The translations under genes and the position numbers were made by a program. This document shows positions 1 through 12,899 of a DNA stretch of 64,000 nt, piece by piece (position 1 is the stretch's first letter; every line of letters starts with the position of its first letter). Origin of the DNA: Anastatus disparis. Its lineage: Eukaryota > Arthropoda > Insecta > Hymenoptera > Eupelmidae. The notes beneath the pieces were generated by a model. That model was not told the origin of the DNA, searched no databases, and saw only the letters and a list, made by a program, of their open reading frames with translations. The DNA is taken from positions 11,116,001-11,180,000 of the forward strand of contig JAFFSR010000229.1 of the NCBI GenBank assembly GCA_017163975.1, read 5' to 3'.

Positions 1-389
1 GGGTATACAGGTGCGTTGAGCAATTCTTTTGTACAGAAAAATATCGTTGTTATTTTTCATTCTTTGCTTTGAAGTCTGATATATATTGTTATTGAAATTT
101 TTTTCTTTATTCCTTTATTTAAAGAATAACATTATCACTTTGGTGAAATGAAAAATTTTACAAGCAATTGTATTTCTTTAATAATTTTTTTAAATATTAT
201 AATTTATAAATCACAAAAATTTATTCGTATTATTTAATTTGATACTATCAAAAGCAATGGATTTCATATTGAAAAGTAATAAACATATTTATAAAAGAAA
301 ATTTTCTTATTGTCACATTAATTTTATTATAGTTATTGAATTTAAAAAAAAATATCCAAACACGACATGGAAGATTCGAAATATATATA

Positions 390-590
390 TATATTTTTAA
401 ATTATTTAACGTCGCTGTATTTATGCTATCATTGAGATGCTAGGTAGCGACGGAGATCGTTAATGTGTTTGAAAACAAAGCACATGTAAAGTACAGTGGT
501 GCTTGTATCAATCGGCCGAGAGCGGGATTCGAACTCAGGACCTCGAGATTACGAATCCATCGCTCTACCAAATGAGCCACTCAGACCTCC
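390..590 (-). mobile_element. tRNA-derived SINE, copy 1
   Basis: Read on the minus strand from 590, it starts GGAGGTCT and has a tRNA-like head. The head carries an A box (TGGCTCATTTGG, 579-568) and a B box (AGTTCGAATCC, 535-525), with an anticodon-like loop TTCGTAA. After the tRNA-like part comes a non-tRNA body shared with the copies at 8843 and 48992 (CCACTGTACTTTACATGTGC and CTCCGTCGCT), ending GACGTTAAATAA. The 3' tail is AT-repeat rather than poly-A. The anticodon stem is mismatched and no clear target duplication was seen. Pol III retroposon; family name unknown. Confidence 0.85.
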
Positions 591-3500
591 TATCAGTATG
601 ATATTTTATTTATACCTAATTAAATACTCTACGTTTTCTACACCTAATACTCCTATAGGTAAAACCAAAAAGTTCATACCCTTTTTTTAAAATAAATTTC
701 ATACTTTATTTCGAGTGTAAAATACATAGAAATCAACAACTTTTCATATTTTACACATTTACCAAAAATCAATCAACGCTATACCGTTCGCATTATTAAC
801 CAATCAAAAATTCACCTCACCAAACCCTGTAAAATCAAAGATCTTTGTACTTCAATACGCATCGTCACATCCATATACAATAACCAACTCCCTTCCAGCC
901 ATTATCCCTTAATTTAAACGTAATACATATCTCCGTGTCGTGCACATACATAAAGCAGCTGCGTAACTTGCATATACATATATATCTATATGGCCAAGCG
1001 TTACGAGAGCGCCTAGAACCTAGGCAATGCGTCAAGCACAGCATTGCTTGCTCAATCATCCAGTAGGCGTGTATATGTACATATAAGTATATATATATAC
1101 ATGTATATATAGACATATTGTTGTAACGCATATTCCGTCTGACCGAGACCGACTTGTTCTACTTTATAAGGTAAGAGAATTGTTTGTACTGTAAGGACTC
1201 AATTATTAAATTAAACGGTAAACATGTTTTTTTAACTATTATTTACAAAGGGATTCAATTTAACAAAATAAAATAATTAATCTTTGAATAGTGTTGTATC
1301 GTTGATACAAAATTCAAATACAATCTCAATTATAATCATGTAAGTCAATATTATGGTAATATATATATAAACATTATTCGTATATGAGTAACTAGCTAGC
1401 TAAGGATCTGGAATGAATTTTATTATACACGGACAACTGTACTAATAAAATTTTATTGATAAAACATAAATAAAAAAATTCACAAATTATTTGTATTCTA
1501 TCATCAATAACTATTGTTTCCTTCAATAAATCCCTCTTACATTGGTAATTTTGCTTCCGAATAAATAGATAGATATTGATGGTTATTTATTTCCTAATAA
1601 AAATATAAAAATGTCTTGTACTACAATATTGATTGTTGTATATAATATTATAGTTTTACAAAATATTGAACGAAAAAAATGATGTATCACAATAAATATA
1701 TAGAACGAAAAAAATGATATATCACAGTCAACAAAACAGAACTAATAATACTATTAAATAATGCAGCTATATCATAGATAACCAATACACACGTAATAAA
1801 ACTATAAACACAAATACTGTTGAGTAATGAACATCAGTTAGAAAAATATATTTATACGAAAATACAATAAATTAGATTAAATGGAAATAATATACATGTA
1901 AATACGCTGAAAAATTATTTCTGTAATAATTACCATTTTAAAAACAATTTTTTGGAAACTTAAAAATAATAATTTTATAAATTAATCCTGTGTAATACGA
2001 AAATACAATTGCAAGAGAGTTAAGCAGATTTTCATCTGATCGCTTATTCCGAATTTCCATTTGTTTTAAAGTGGTTATTTTTATCCAGGTGCTCTTATAA
2101 TTTTCATAACAAAATCTACTAAATAATTTACAATGTTTACTTTATCTCAAGAGTACTGATTGTCAGGGTATTTTTTCGAGTGCAATAAAATAAAAATAAG
2201 TCATTATAATAAGATATTTAGACAAAATTGTTTTAAAATTATCATACGATGAAACCACTAGATTTATTTTTAATTAAAAAATCAATATCAATTTAATACA
2301 AAATCATTGTACAATACTATTCGCAAATTGTATATAATTTCGTAATTATTATTATTTTCTCTAAAATAAACGAACATCAATGGAATCGATAACCATATAT
2401 TCTCGTTTCTCTTCTTTAACATCAAATTACACGTGATTAACTGCTAAAATAATCCAATATCCATGAAAAAAAAATCGTAAAAACATCCGCTTGAAGATAA
2501 TCAATTTTGGTTAGAGAGAAACATATAAAGCTTTATAAATCGATTATATATTATTTTTCTGAGGAGAGGAAAAAAGAAGAAAGGTAAAAGCCTATAATGC
2601 GTATATTAGAAAAAAAAATATCTTTCTAGTGATAACGAAGATAATAAATAGAATTTCTAACGTTAAATATTTTAACTACTTTTTCGATGAACTATTCAAT
2701 TTAAAATCCTTAAAAACAATTAAAGATTTTAGTAATAGTAAGGGATTTATCGTGTTTCTCAAATAACAATAAAGATATATAAACTAAACATGGATTTTCA
2801 ATGTTAAGAAATGTATTGAAAAAAGACAAAGCGGGAGGAAGAGAGGTATATATTAGATTATTGGAAATGTTTATAACACAGCAGAAGGCTCATTATTGGA
2901 TTTACTGCTGACACGGTTTTTCCAATTTTAGATGACAATCCTATATTTAAATTTTTGATAAAAATTAAATTGTTTGAAGGATAAAAAAAATTAATTTTAA
3001 TAATCATAGTAGAACTTTTAATTATAAAGAATTTTATTGATAAAATTAAAGGGAAATTTAATTCTATCAAAGCTTAATTTAACGTAATTTTGATTGGATA
3101 ATTTAATTAAAAAATATAGGTATATAACATAGTTGCTTTACATTTTTAATATAAAATTTTACGATAATCTTCTTAATTATTAAAATATTTTAAAATATTC
3201 ATTAAAAAATTATAAAATGATATACGAGTTATTTTAATATTAAAAAAAAAATAATTTTTATTTTATTTTATTGCTTGTAATACACGTAATGTTTTAAGTG
3301 AATTTAAGAGTGTTTTAAATTTAAATTTTATTTCTGAAGTATACATGATTTAAAAAATATTAATATTGTATAGTTTAAATTAAAAAAAAATCTATAACAT
3401 TATCAAATATTTAGTAATCAGAATTGTAACTTATAACAACTTAACTGAAACTTAGAAATATTGTAATATATTTTTGTTTCATAAAAATTAAGCTACTTAG

Positions 3501-4239
3501 ATTAATAAAATTTTTCTCAACCACATAATCTCGATGTTACCATATTCAATTTTCAACCCAAAAAGAGAATTCTAAATGAAATCAATAAAAAAAAACAACT
3601 CAATACTATCACTTCATTAATGGTAATCCAAAACCGTAACCCAAAAAACCCCTACCTAAAAAAAAGAAAAAACAGAATATAAAAGAAGGAAAAAAAAAGA
3701 AATACTTATTCGAATTGAAGATTCTATCCGCACACACTCGTAGGTCATCCCCTTGTTTACTAACCATAAAAAGAAAAGAGGGCAAAGTCGAAAAACCCAT
3801 TGGCCTCTCTCTTCCTTTTGGAATCTTTTATATACGTTAGAAATGTCGAAAGGGAAATACAAACGAGCTCATATAAGCCTTAAAGTAAAAAAAGAAGAAG
3901 AAAGAAAAGAAATAGTACCATACGCCTTTAATATATATACAAGTGAATAGGAAAAGCGTGAAACGAAATAAAAAGAAAAAAAATAAATATCGACGTATCG
4001 AATATCACTTCTCTCACAGAGAAGAAAACTAGAATTAAATTCCAAAGACATTCGATAAAGCTCACTGACCTCTTACGCATCACATATATAAGAAGCATAC
4101 CTTTACTTTCTCCGGAAGATTGAAAATCTTTCGCAATTGCATTGTATTAAATTTTTCAATGTGTTGTACCATTACATTGTTTTGTACAATAAATAATAAA
4201 AGTTTATCTTTTGTCTTTATTTAAAAAAGGGAAAAATAA
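591..4239. other. Gene-poor AT-rich stretch
   Basis: No supported gene. Apart from the tandem duplication at 1668-1725 and a GC-richer nested-hairpin patch at 1011-1047, it is A/T-rich sequence. All open frames are short and low complexity. Confidence 0.7.
1668..1725. repeat. Short tandem duplication, 35 bp period
   Basis: GAACGAAAAAAATGATGTATCAC at 1668-1690 recurs at 1703-1725 with one substitution, separated by 12 AT-rich bases. Confidence 0.7.
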
Positions 4240-4257
4240 AGATCATAATAGAATGGC

Positions 4258-4451
4258 TGACGTCATCTAGTAACAAATGTTTGAAAATATACTGAGGGTG
4301 TATAAAGATGTGAGAAAATTTTGAATGTATATGTGCGCTTAGTTTGACGTCATAGAATTTTTGGCTTAAGTGCTTCTCGAAGAAGGGAAATATTCTCCCT
4401 TCGAGGGATTTACCCTCTGAATGAAATATATATATTCAGCGCTTATAAAAG
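4258..4451 (+). promoter_or_regulatory. Promoter-like block: two CREs, HSE-like site, TATA box
   Basis: Perfect TGACGTCA palindromes occur at 4258-4265 and 4345-4352. A heat-shock-type TTCTCGAA lies at 4374-4381, followed by a hairpin GAAGGGA/TCCCTTC (4382-4388, 4396-4402). TATAAAAG is at 4444-4451. The order and spacing resemble an inducible insect promoter reading rightward. No recognisable coding sequence follows within several kb, so any transcript would be noncoding or the match fortuitous. Confidence 0.3.
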
Positions 4452-5296
4452 AATTAAAATTATCGACCAAAATTATTTGCTGTTTGTTGTGTAAACATTG
4501 GATATAAACGAGTCGGCATACATCAACTTTATTTAGATATTTTTAATACTAAAGTTAATTTTTATTTGTTTTTAATTTCTGGCGTATTCTAAATTCTATT
4601 GTTGATTCACTATTAAAGATTATAAACTGTTAACAAAAATGGTTCTTCAATAACGCTGAGCTATCTCTCTTTATCAAATGGCGTTTTTCATCATTTAGAT
4701 ATATATTATCGATTATAACTAAAAATAAGTTATAGTCCCAGCTAGATTAAAGTATAATAAGTAAATTTCACAAAAATAACACAATAATTTTATCATAAAA
4801 TTTTTTAGTATGATTTGACCTACAAAAACTATTGCTACTTTCTTATGAAATCTCCGAAAGTTGCATTATACTCAAAAACTAAAAAATAAAATTATTTTGT
4901 TATTATTATGAAATTTGCTTATTATGCTTATATCTAACTAGGACGGTTATTTTTTTCTAGTTATAATCAGTGATTTTTATATAAATGATGAAAAACACTG
5001 TTTGAACAAAAAAAAATTCAAGTCTCGCCTATTCTTAATAATACATGTACATATTCTAATTTGATTTGGGAATACAATCATAAATGATTAATTTAGAAAA
5101 GGTACCTTATTATCATCATTAATGTATATTTTCAATTATATTTTAAAGTGATTACTTAAAATAATTTCCATGAATAATAATTCCATTAGACGAAATTAAG
5201 TAAAAAACTTGTAGCTTTTGTCCAATCACCATGAAAACCAAAAACAATCCCAACATTTTCTTCAATCTCATCCAAAATAGTGGAAAACCACTGTTC

Positions 5297-5322
5297 TATA
5301 TATATATATATATATATATATA
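5297..5322. repeat. (TA)13 microsatellite
   Basis: Uninterrupted TA dinucleotide tract of 26 bp. Confidence 0.95.
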
Positions 5323-6507
5323 CACGAAAAACAGACAGGCTTGAAAACTCTAAATGGGACTTGATGTCTAAAACTGATAAATCCAATGACATCGTATAAC
5401 CTCATACCCAGAACACCACATCGAGTTTGTATACAGGTATTAGCTTGGATATATATATATACATATATATAAAATGAGAGAGAGAACACAGACGATATAC
5501 CGAGATAGGCGTACGCGCGTGTGCCACCACAGTGTAATTGCAACGTTGCTTTTCCAATGAAGGGAAAATCTCATGGAATTGAACCAGCCTCGTGCTCCTC
5601 CATTTTCCCCCCTTTACACCGAAACTCACAGTAGTAAGACGTAATTGGGAGGCCGTGGTTTTGCTCGTGCGATATCTGCGGCGATTTCAAAAGGGAGAGA
5701 GAGAAAGAGACTATCTTTAGCTATGAAGCTTTTAGAACTTGCATGTATATGTGTATATATGTAAAAAGAAAGAAGGAAAAAAATGGTTAGTGCAAAGTTT
5801 TATTGGATAACTTAAGTTTACTTTTTTTTTAGCTTAGAAAACTTTCAAAAAATTTTGAACAGAAAGTCTTTTTTCTTGAAAAACTTTTTAATTAGTTTAT
5901 AATTGTAACTATTTTTGTTAGTACTTTTTATGAAAGTATTTCTGTTATAAAATAGGTTTCGGCTAATTAAGTCATGTGGTTCTGGTTCGATTTCTATAAA
6001 GTATAGAACAAAATAATAAAATTACAAACATTCATTTTCTCCATAATTTTTCTAAATTTTTGTGAGATTTTAATTAAATTTTTCTATTTTTTTTGTTTTT
6101 ATTTCTAATAATTGCCGCACTAATCTTAGTCTCTCTTGGTCTTGCCTCGGTATTTCACGACAATAAAGGAGTTAAGAGCCAAGGAATCGTTGCCGTCTGT
6201 CCGTTCCAGATTTCGTGAAACTCCTCCTTTCCTCCTCTCTCGCTTCTCTTCTTCTCTTATGCCAGTGTATACTTTACGAGAAGTAGAAGGAACGACACAG
6301 TTCCAAAAAAGATCTTTCTCTTGGAATGGCGTAAAAGGGGAGAGAGGAAGAGAGGCGAAGTGTGTCCTGAGATTAAGCCCAAGAAGACTTCTCTTTTTCT
6401 CTCTCTCACTCTCTCTTTATTCCCTCTTTCCTCTTTTAAAAGATACTACTTGCTTCTCATCCCTAATCTTATACTCTTTCTATTTCTCTCTTTCTCTTGA
6501 TTCACCG

Positions 6508-6628
6508 GGAAGGAAGCCGTTTAAAGGTTTTATCTCTACGGCAGGTTCGGCTATATTTTTCTTACAGTTGGCTGCGCCTGCGGTCACGAAAAGCTAAGGA
6601 TTCTTCTAGCACAGCGAAAATTCCTTGC
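6508..6628. repeat. Diverged direct repeat, copy A
   Basis: It shares with 7628-7755 the ordered blocks GGAAGGAAG-CGTTTAAAGGTTTT, then CTATATTT-TCTTACAGTTGGCTG, then a TCACG/CGCG patch and CGAAAATTCCTT-GCT. Copy spacing is about 1.1 kb in the same orientation. Embedded in CT-rich sequence. Nature unknown. Confidence 0.55.
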
Positions 6629-7627
6629 TCTTTTTCTTTTTTCCTTCTTTTTTTTCTTTCAGTTTTTCTCTTTCTTTCTTTTTTTTATGTTAAAAATTTG
6701 TGTACGTATAGCTATATGTGGTATGTGTACGTGTTTTGTGTCTCTTCGTGTGGTAAAAATACCACATTTTCAAGCTCAAGTTGCCCTGCTTCCATTAACG
6801 AAAAACTTTTTTTTTTGGCTTTTTTAAACGGATGCTCTCCGCCTTTTTTAGCTCATCTTAAGTAGTTATCGTTATTTATTTCGAAGATTTTGAAAGCAAA
6901 AAAAATGGCAAGTCTAACGAGGATCGTATATTTTTGACGAATAAGCTTAGGGGACCGTATCGTTGATTTATAAGGATAACGATTTTTGGGTTGGTAAAGA
7001 CTGAAAAATTTTTGTTGTTATATTTTAAAATTAGATTTTTTGACTCCCAGCCAACAATACATACATCTAATGGAAAAATATGTAAACTGAATATTTTTAA
7101 AAATTTAATCAACAACATTTGGGTCATGACAAATTTTAAACCAATGTCTTATCAGATATTTTCACATTATTTTGCTTGTCACATTATATTATTGATTAAA
7201 CTTGTGATTATAATATATTGTAAGTCATTACTATAAAATTTTAACATTTCAAAAAAAATAATTGCTTTATTACTTATAAATATTTATGAAATTAAACGAT
7301 TATTCAAATTTAATACATTAAAATCAAAACAAGTAGTAAAGTCTCAGATTACGTAAGACGTGTTCATGAAAACATGAAAATCTAATCCTCGTCCATTAAA
7401 CATGCAAAAATGCTTTACATATTAATTTATTGTTCATTCGTGTAATAATTTTGTAGGCTATCTAAAAAATACAATAAATTTCCCCCATTCAATATGCGTT
7501 AACGTCAAAAAAAAAAGTAGGTCCCGCGTGCAGCAAAAGCCGAAAGAAAAAGGGAGGAGAAAGAAATCGGGCATCTTAGGAAGAAGAAACACTCTAAAGG
7601 TCTTCCCTTATACTACTTTTCCAACGA

Positions 7628-7755
7628 GGAAGGAAGTCGTTTAAAGGTTTTTATCTTTTGGTGTGTGTATGTGTATGCGCGCGTTTGCGTTTACTTGCCT
7701 ATATTTCTCTTACAGTTGGCTGGTCGTTCACGCGCGCGAAACGAAAATTCCTTAG
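7628..7755. repeat. Diverged direct repeat, copy B
   Basis: Partner of 6508-6628. It differs mainly by a GT-rich insert (TGTGTGTATGTGTATGCGCG) between the first and second shared blocks. Confidence 0.55.
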
Positions 7756-8842
7756 CTAAAAATAAAGGAGAAGAAGAAGGACAAAAAATAAGAGAGAATA
7801 CTTTCTACGCATCGTTTGACAAAAAGGAGAGAAAGAGAGAGAGAGAGGGAAAATAAAAGTATCCTTCGTTGTTATTCTGAGGGGACAAGAGAGTTAGATT
7901 ACAAATGCTACTGGAGAAATAAGGAATGGTTAAGTTTATTTATTCTGTTATTCATTCGCTCGAAGAATTTTCGTTTGAGAAGGACTTTCTTTATTGTGTA
8001 AAGGTCTCGTCAAATTGCATTTGCAATTCACTTTATTTAAGAGAAATTTTTTTCTTCACGAGAATATGCATTATTATTATTTTTTAAACTGATTGTTGGG
8101 ATTTTCTTGGTTTTTTGTTTTCTCAAGGGGAGAGAGAGAAAAAAAATGATGATTTACTAGTTTTCATTCTGGCATTATTTTATAAGTCTTAAGAAATAAA
8201 TTTGATCTTACCAACTTTATTACATAAAAACGTAATCTTGGGACTTTGAATTATTTCGTATGAGCGCTATTTTATTTATTGTGATATTTTCGTAATTTAT
8301 ACACTTTATTGCAACTGGCACGGATTTATGCCGCTGCATAAATATTACATTTTGTAACCTTTAAACTTTTTTGATTAATTTTCATTATGATTTCATATAG
8401 ATATATTACTACAAACTGCAAAGTATTCACGTGAAAGGTATTTTTTGACTTTTTATCGATGACTTATTTTTTCAAATGTTATATAAGTATTTAAAATTAT
8501 TAGTTTCTTTATTTTTTATTTTTTAGCAACGTCATCTAAGTCGGCAAATAAATATTAAGACTTAGAATAATATCACGCCAATAAATATCCAAATATCAAA
8601 GGCCTTTCATAGAGTTTTGAATATTTTTTTACGGTGGCAACAAAAAGAGCGATAAAATGCATCGACGAATTTGTAGTAAATTTAAACCATGAAAAACTTG
8701 AAACTACATACTCATAATTTATACATCTAGAAACCCAAAAAAATCCTCAATGTCAAAAACTCAGAATTGATATAGATTCAAAAATTATAAACTTAAGATT
8801 AAACGAGATACTAATGAATTTAAATTTTTAAATAAATTATAT

Positions 8843-9047
8843 GGAGTCGGTCTGTGGCTCATTCGGTAGAGCGTTGGATTCGTAATCTCGGGGATCCGAG
8901 TTCGAATCCCGCTTTCGGCAGCCGATTGATGCAAGCACCACTGTACTTTACATGTGCTTTGTTCACAAACACACTTGTGAGCTCCGTCGCTGATTATCAT
9001 AGCAAAAATAGCATAGCATAAATATAGCGAGGTTAAAAAAAAAAAAA
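8843..9047 (+). mobile_element. tRNA-derived SINE, copy 2
   Basis: It shares the head and body of the other two copies. The A box is TGGCTCATTCGG (8855-8866) and the B box AGTTCGAATCC (8899-8909), with loop TTCGTAA. The body includes GCAAGCACCACTGTAC and CTCCGTCGCT, and it ends GGTTAAA with a 13 nt A tail. AAATTATA occurs just before the head (8834-8841) and at the end of the A tail (9045-9052), a possible target duplication, though it is AT-rich and ambiguous. The body carries a small internal TAGCATAGCATAA duplication. Confidence 0.88.
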
Positions 9048-12000
9048 TTATAAAATACATATATAAAAATTACAAATTATAGGCTCGTTTAATTTTTTTT
9101 ACCTCTAGGTTACATTATTTATTTGCAAAAGGATTCAAATACAAAGAAAAAATTGCAACCAAATATATGTATTATTAAATAATACGCTTGCACATATATA
9201 CAATACATATATAATATTATATAATAAAAAATCGTTACTAATTCCTAAGACTGTTTTATAAATAACTTGAAATGTATTACATGAAAATCATTTTTAAATG
9301 TTTTCATTCTAAATTTAAAATATTTGAACATTCGGGATCATTATTCTACTTATTCGAAACGACTAATGAATAATTTACAATCTAATTCGTTTCTATTGTT
9401 AACAGCAACGTTGTTGCCATTTATTGCTCTCCGTGCTAGTTTTCACTATTTACAATAGAATTTATGAAGAATATAAGAGTTATATGCTACGTGAATAGGC
9501 AACACATCCGTTAAGGTCAAAGAGATAGTCGTAAAGTAAGTGTATTTTGAAGTTGGCAAGTGAAAGGAATTTGTAGTCCGTTTGTATTGTCATGTAGCTT
9601 TTTAAAAAGCAAATAAATGATGTATGAAAAACGATAAATTTCGCAAGCACACTGGAAGTCTAAAGAATTTTCACAACTGGTGTGCACAATGGTGTAATAC
9701 GAGCCATCAATGATATTTTACGTTTTAACTTTTCAAGATTTCAAAAAGATTATTACGTTGCTAAAGAAGATAAAAAATAAGACAATAGAATACTTATTCA
9801 TTGAAAACACATGATATTTAAAGTTTAAATTAGAATTTCACATATTGCATTTCGAATCAACGTCTACAGGCTCGCAAATCCTAGATTCGAAAGAAACAGA
9901 ATGGGAGAAAAGAGATGATATACGAAAGTCAATAAAGAGGAAAAGAAAAGCTAACGCCGAAGAGAAAGAGAGCGTAGAAATGGTAAAGAGACGTTTATGG
10001 TCCGATTGGATGAAAGGCGAGTATCCCTTTATATTTTGTAAAATGGCTTTTCTCTATATATACATATATATCTAAAGGGCAACATCCAATGTTGGCGTGT
10101 TTTCCTACTATAGGGAAAGGACACATTATAATTTCCCATAAAACGGTTTACGATGACAAAATGTTAACGCTTTCTCTCACTCTCTTTTTCTCTTTCTGTC
10201 TCTAAAATGGCAGGGAATGACTGCATTTCGTATATATACGTTTGAGAGAAGAGCCGATCCTCTCTGGGTGCAATAAAATCTTTCCTAGGGATGCGTTTCT
10301 CTCTCTTACTCTTTCTCTCTGCATTTGTAACGTTTAAGAGAAAACGCGCTTTGCACGTGTGAATGGTACTTTAGTGTAAAGCTACAGGCAAAACGTAATT
10401 TCCGTTTCTATGTATGTATGCATATATGTATATACACGTGAAAGAATAATATTTGTATATGTTTGTACTGGTTGGCGTCGTATTTTGCAAAAGAAGATAT
10501 GCAAGAATAGCACAAATAGTTATATAAAAGAGAAATTCACGAATTTTTTACAACTAAAAGAATGAATGATTATTGCTGATATATTTTTCAAAAAGGAATT
10601 TCATAGTTGCAAAAGCTTACCTTTTTTAAAAGAAAATATATGTGATCACTTTGTTTATTATCATTGGATTTAAATATTATTAATAAACATAAAAATAAAT
10701 TTATTGTTATTTCTTTTTACAATAATAATTTCTGCACCGTGCGTATAATTTTACTATTATTTCTTATCCTTTGTTTTATCAACAAAATAAATACTTTTAT
10801 CATAAAACCATGTTTCATTGTAAGATTTTTAAAAAATTTTAAATTCATACTAAAGATATTTTTTAATTCGTGATAAATATTTAAAAATCTTATGAAGGAC
10901 AAATAAATTTGTTAATTTTCATTTAATCGAATTTTGGTAAGTAAAGAAATCATTAATAATTTAATACGTTTCTATTTAATTTTGTTTTTAATAGAGAGTA
11001 GTACGTTTCAGAAATGACGATATAACTTATAAATAGCGCCTAAAGAGTTAACCATAAGTTAATGATCGCAATCGTAGGTGCTTAATTATTACGCAGAAGA
11101 CTATCAAATGTGATTATAATTCAATTAACTTAATTTTATTTAACTTATATTAAAAAGTTACTTTAGATAAATTCATTTCTATTACATACTTACCTTTTGA
11201 TTTTCACTGCATACAATTTTTAAATAGCATCCACTGCTATATTTTAACCATTTGATTGAATATTTGTTTGATGGAAGTAATTTTACTTATTTTCAGTTCT
11301 TGCAATGAAAAAACATAAAAATAATATAAGAGAAATAATAAAAGAAATATTAAGTTAAATAATAGATTGATTCGAAAATTTTAATAAAAGAAATTTCAAT
11401 TTATTTAATAAAATCTATGATAAACATAAATTAATTGTTTATTTCATAAACTATATGATTTCACATAAAAATAATTAAATAAAAGTTGCAAACAACACTC
11501 AATTTTAGAGATCTGTTAGGTTTGCTTATTTAAAACTCAAAAAATAAAACACACTTTAAAATGACAAACAAATTTGCAAGAAAAATGTTGGAAAGGAAGG
11601 AGAGCGAACAATAAATAACCATAATCATCATTTTTTTTTTAACAGGAACGTACGTTTATTTTGCACTGAGCAGAAATACAAGCTATTTGTGAATGATGAG
11701 GTTACAGCGGGCCGCAAGCCCCCTCTCTCTCTTTTTTTTCTTTATCTCTCTCGCTTTTTAAAACTTTTTCACATTTTCTTTTAAATTCTTTTTTTTTTAT
11801 TTAGTGCGCTTCGCTCCTTTCCTTTTAGCGCGCTTTTCATACCTAATAGCAAATATGGAACAATGTGCCTTCCGCCCTTTTTTCCCTTTTATTTTTCTTT
11901 TTTTTTTTAATATACTTTTGTGCTTTCTTACTTCCTCTTATCAATTGTGCTCGAAGTTGGTGGTTTTAAGAAGAATAATTTTAAAAAAAGAAAGAGGATG

Positions 12001-12899
12001 TACGCAATGAAGGAATTAAGATGACAATAATTATAATGATATATAATGATTAATAATTAATTAAAGACAATGGCTTGAAATAATGTAATTACAAACTATT
12101 TGTGCGATATTTGAAGATTTTTTTTTTCATAAATTACATCGAATCAATGTACAGAATGAGAGAAAATAAATAATTTATGCATGAAACAGATCTTTTTTGC
12201 AATGTTTAAAAAAATAACAAGCAACATTTTATTCATTATTATCATTCTTTCATTTTCTGTTTCTTCATCGCAAAATAGCTTTAAAAGAGGATGAGATAAA
12301 ATCCGTTCGCTTAGGGTTTTCTTTTTTTGTATATGTGTAAATATTGTTTGTTTTGTGTGTACGTAAGCATTTGCGGCATGTATTTATCTTCATAAATAAT
12401 ATAAGAACCATTCAAAAAGAATGAGAGAAAAGAAAGGAAAGAAAAGAAAGTGAATAAAAAGCCAGAGAGGCTTTCGAGCCGCTTTGTTACCCGTACTCTT
12501 AATTTCTTCTTTCTTATGTGCCATATCCTCTTTTTCTTTGCTGTACTTTTTTTTTCTATTATATGTATATATCTAGAGGTATTCATTCGCTATTTCTACA
12601 TTTTCACTCCACTCTAATTTTGATCTTGATTCATTCTTTCTTTTCTTTTCTCCATTTAATTTTTTTTTTTTTTTTTGTAAAGAAGAAATTACAGATTATT
12701 TGAAGATGATTTTCATATTAAATAATTTTGTGTATTTGTGTATGATAACAATGAATAATGTTAGAAAATGTATGTTGTGTTTGCGCAAGTTAAATATTGA
12801 TAAACTAATGTCTTATACATAATTTTATAATAAAGGAATTAGAATAAATAAAATTTCAGTTATAAATACAAATTTTTTCTGTAAATTTCACATTTATTA
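9048..12899. other. Gene-poor AT-rich stretch
   Basis: No gene recognised. 9.9-10.5 kb is more complex (CpG-containing, CT-rich, with a CAACAT/ATGTTG inverted motif near 10,080) and 11.7-12.0 kb is T-rich; the rest is simple AT sequence. Confidence 0.65.

Larger units (their letters stand above)
4452..8842. other. Gene-poor stretch with CT/GA tracts
   Basis: It contains a (TA)13 tract, CT-rich blocks at 6.13-6.85 kb and 7.5-7.86 kb holding the diverged repeat pair, and otherwise AT-rich DNA. The 153-codon frame at 6136-6597 is Ser/Leu/Phe-rich from CT tracts and has no recognisable domain. Confidence 0.65.

Noticed and set aside
525..590. tRNA gene on minus strand
   Set aside because: Pol III boxes are present but the anticodon stem is mismatched, and the sequence continues into a repeated non-tRNA body, so it is a SINE head.
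6136..6597. 153-codon open frame
   Set aside because: Ser/Leu/Phe/Arg from CT-rich repeats, no recognisable domain; part lies in a repeated segment. Its first codon is an alternative start (TTG), not ATG.
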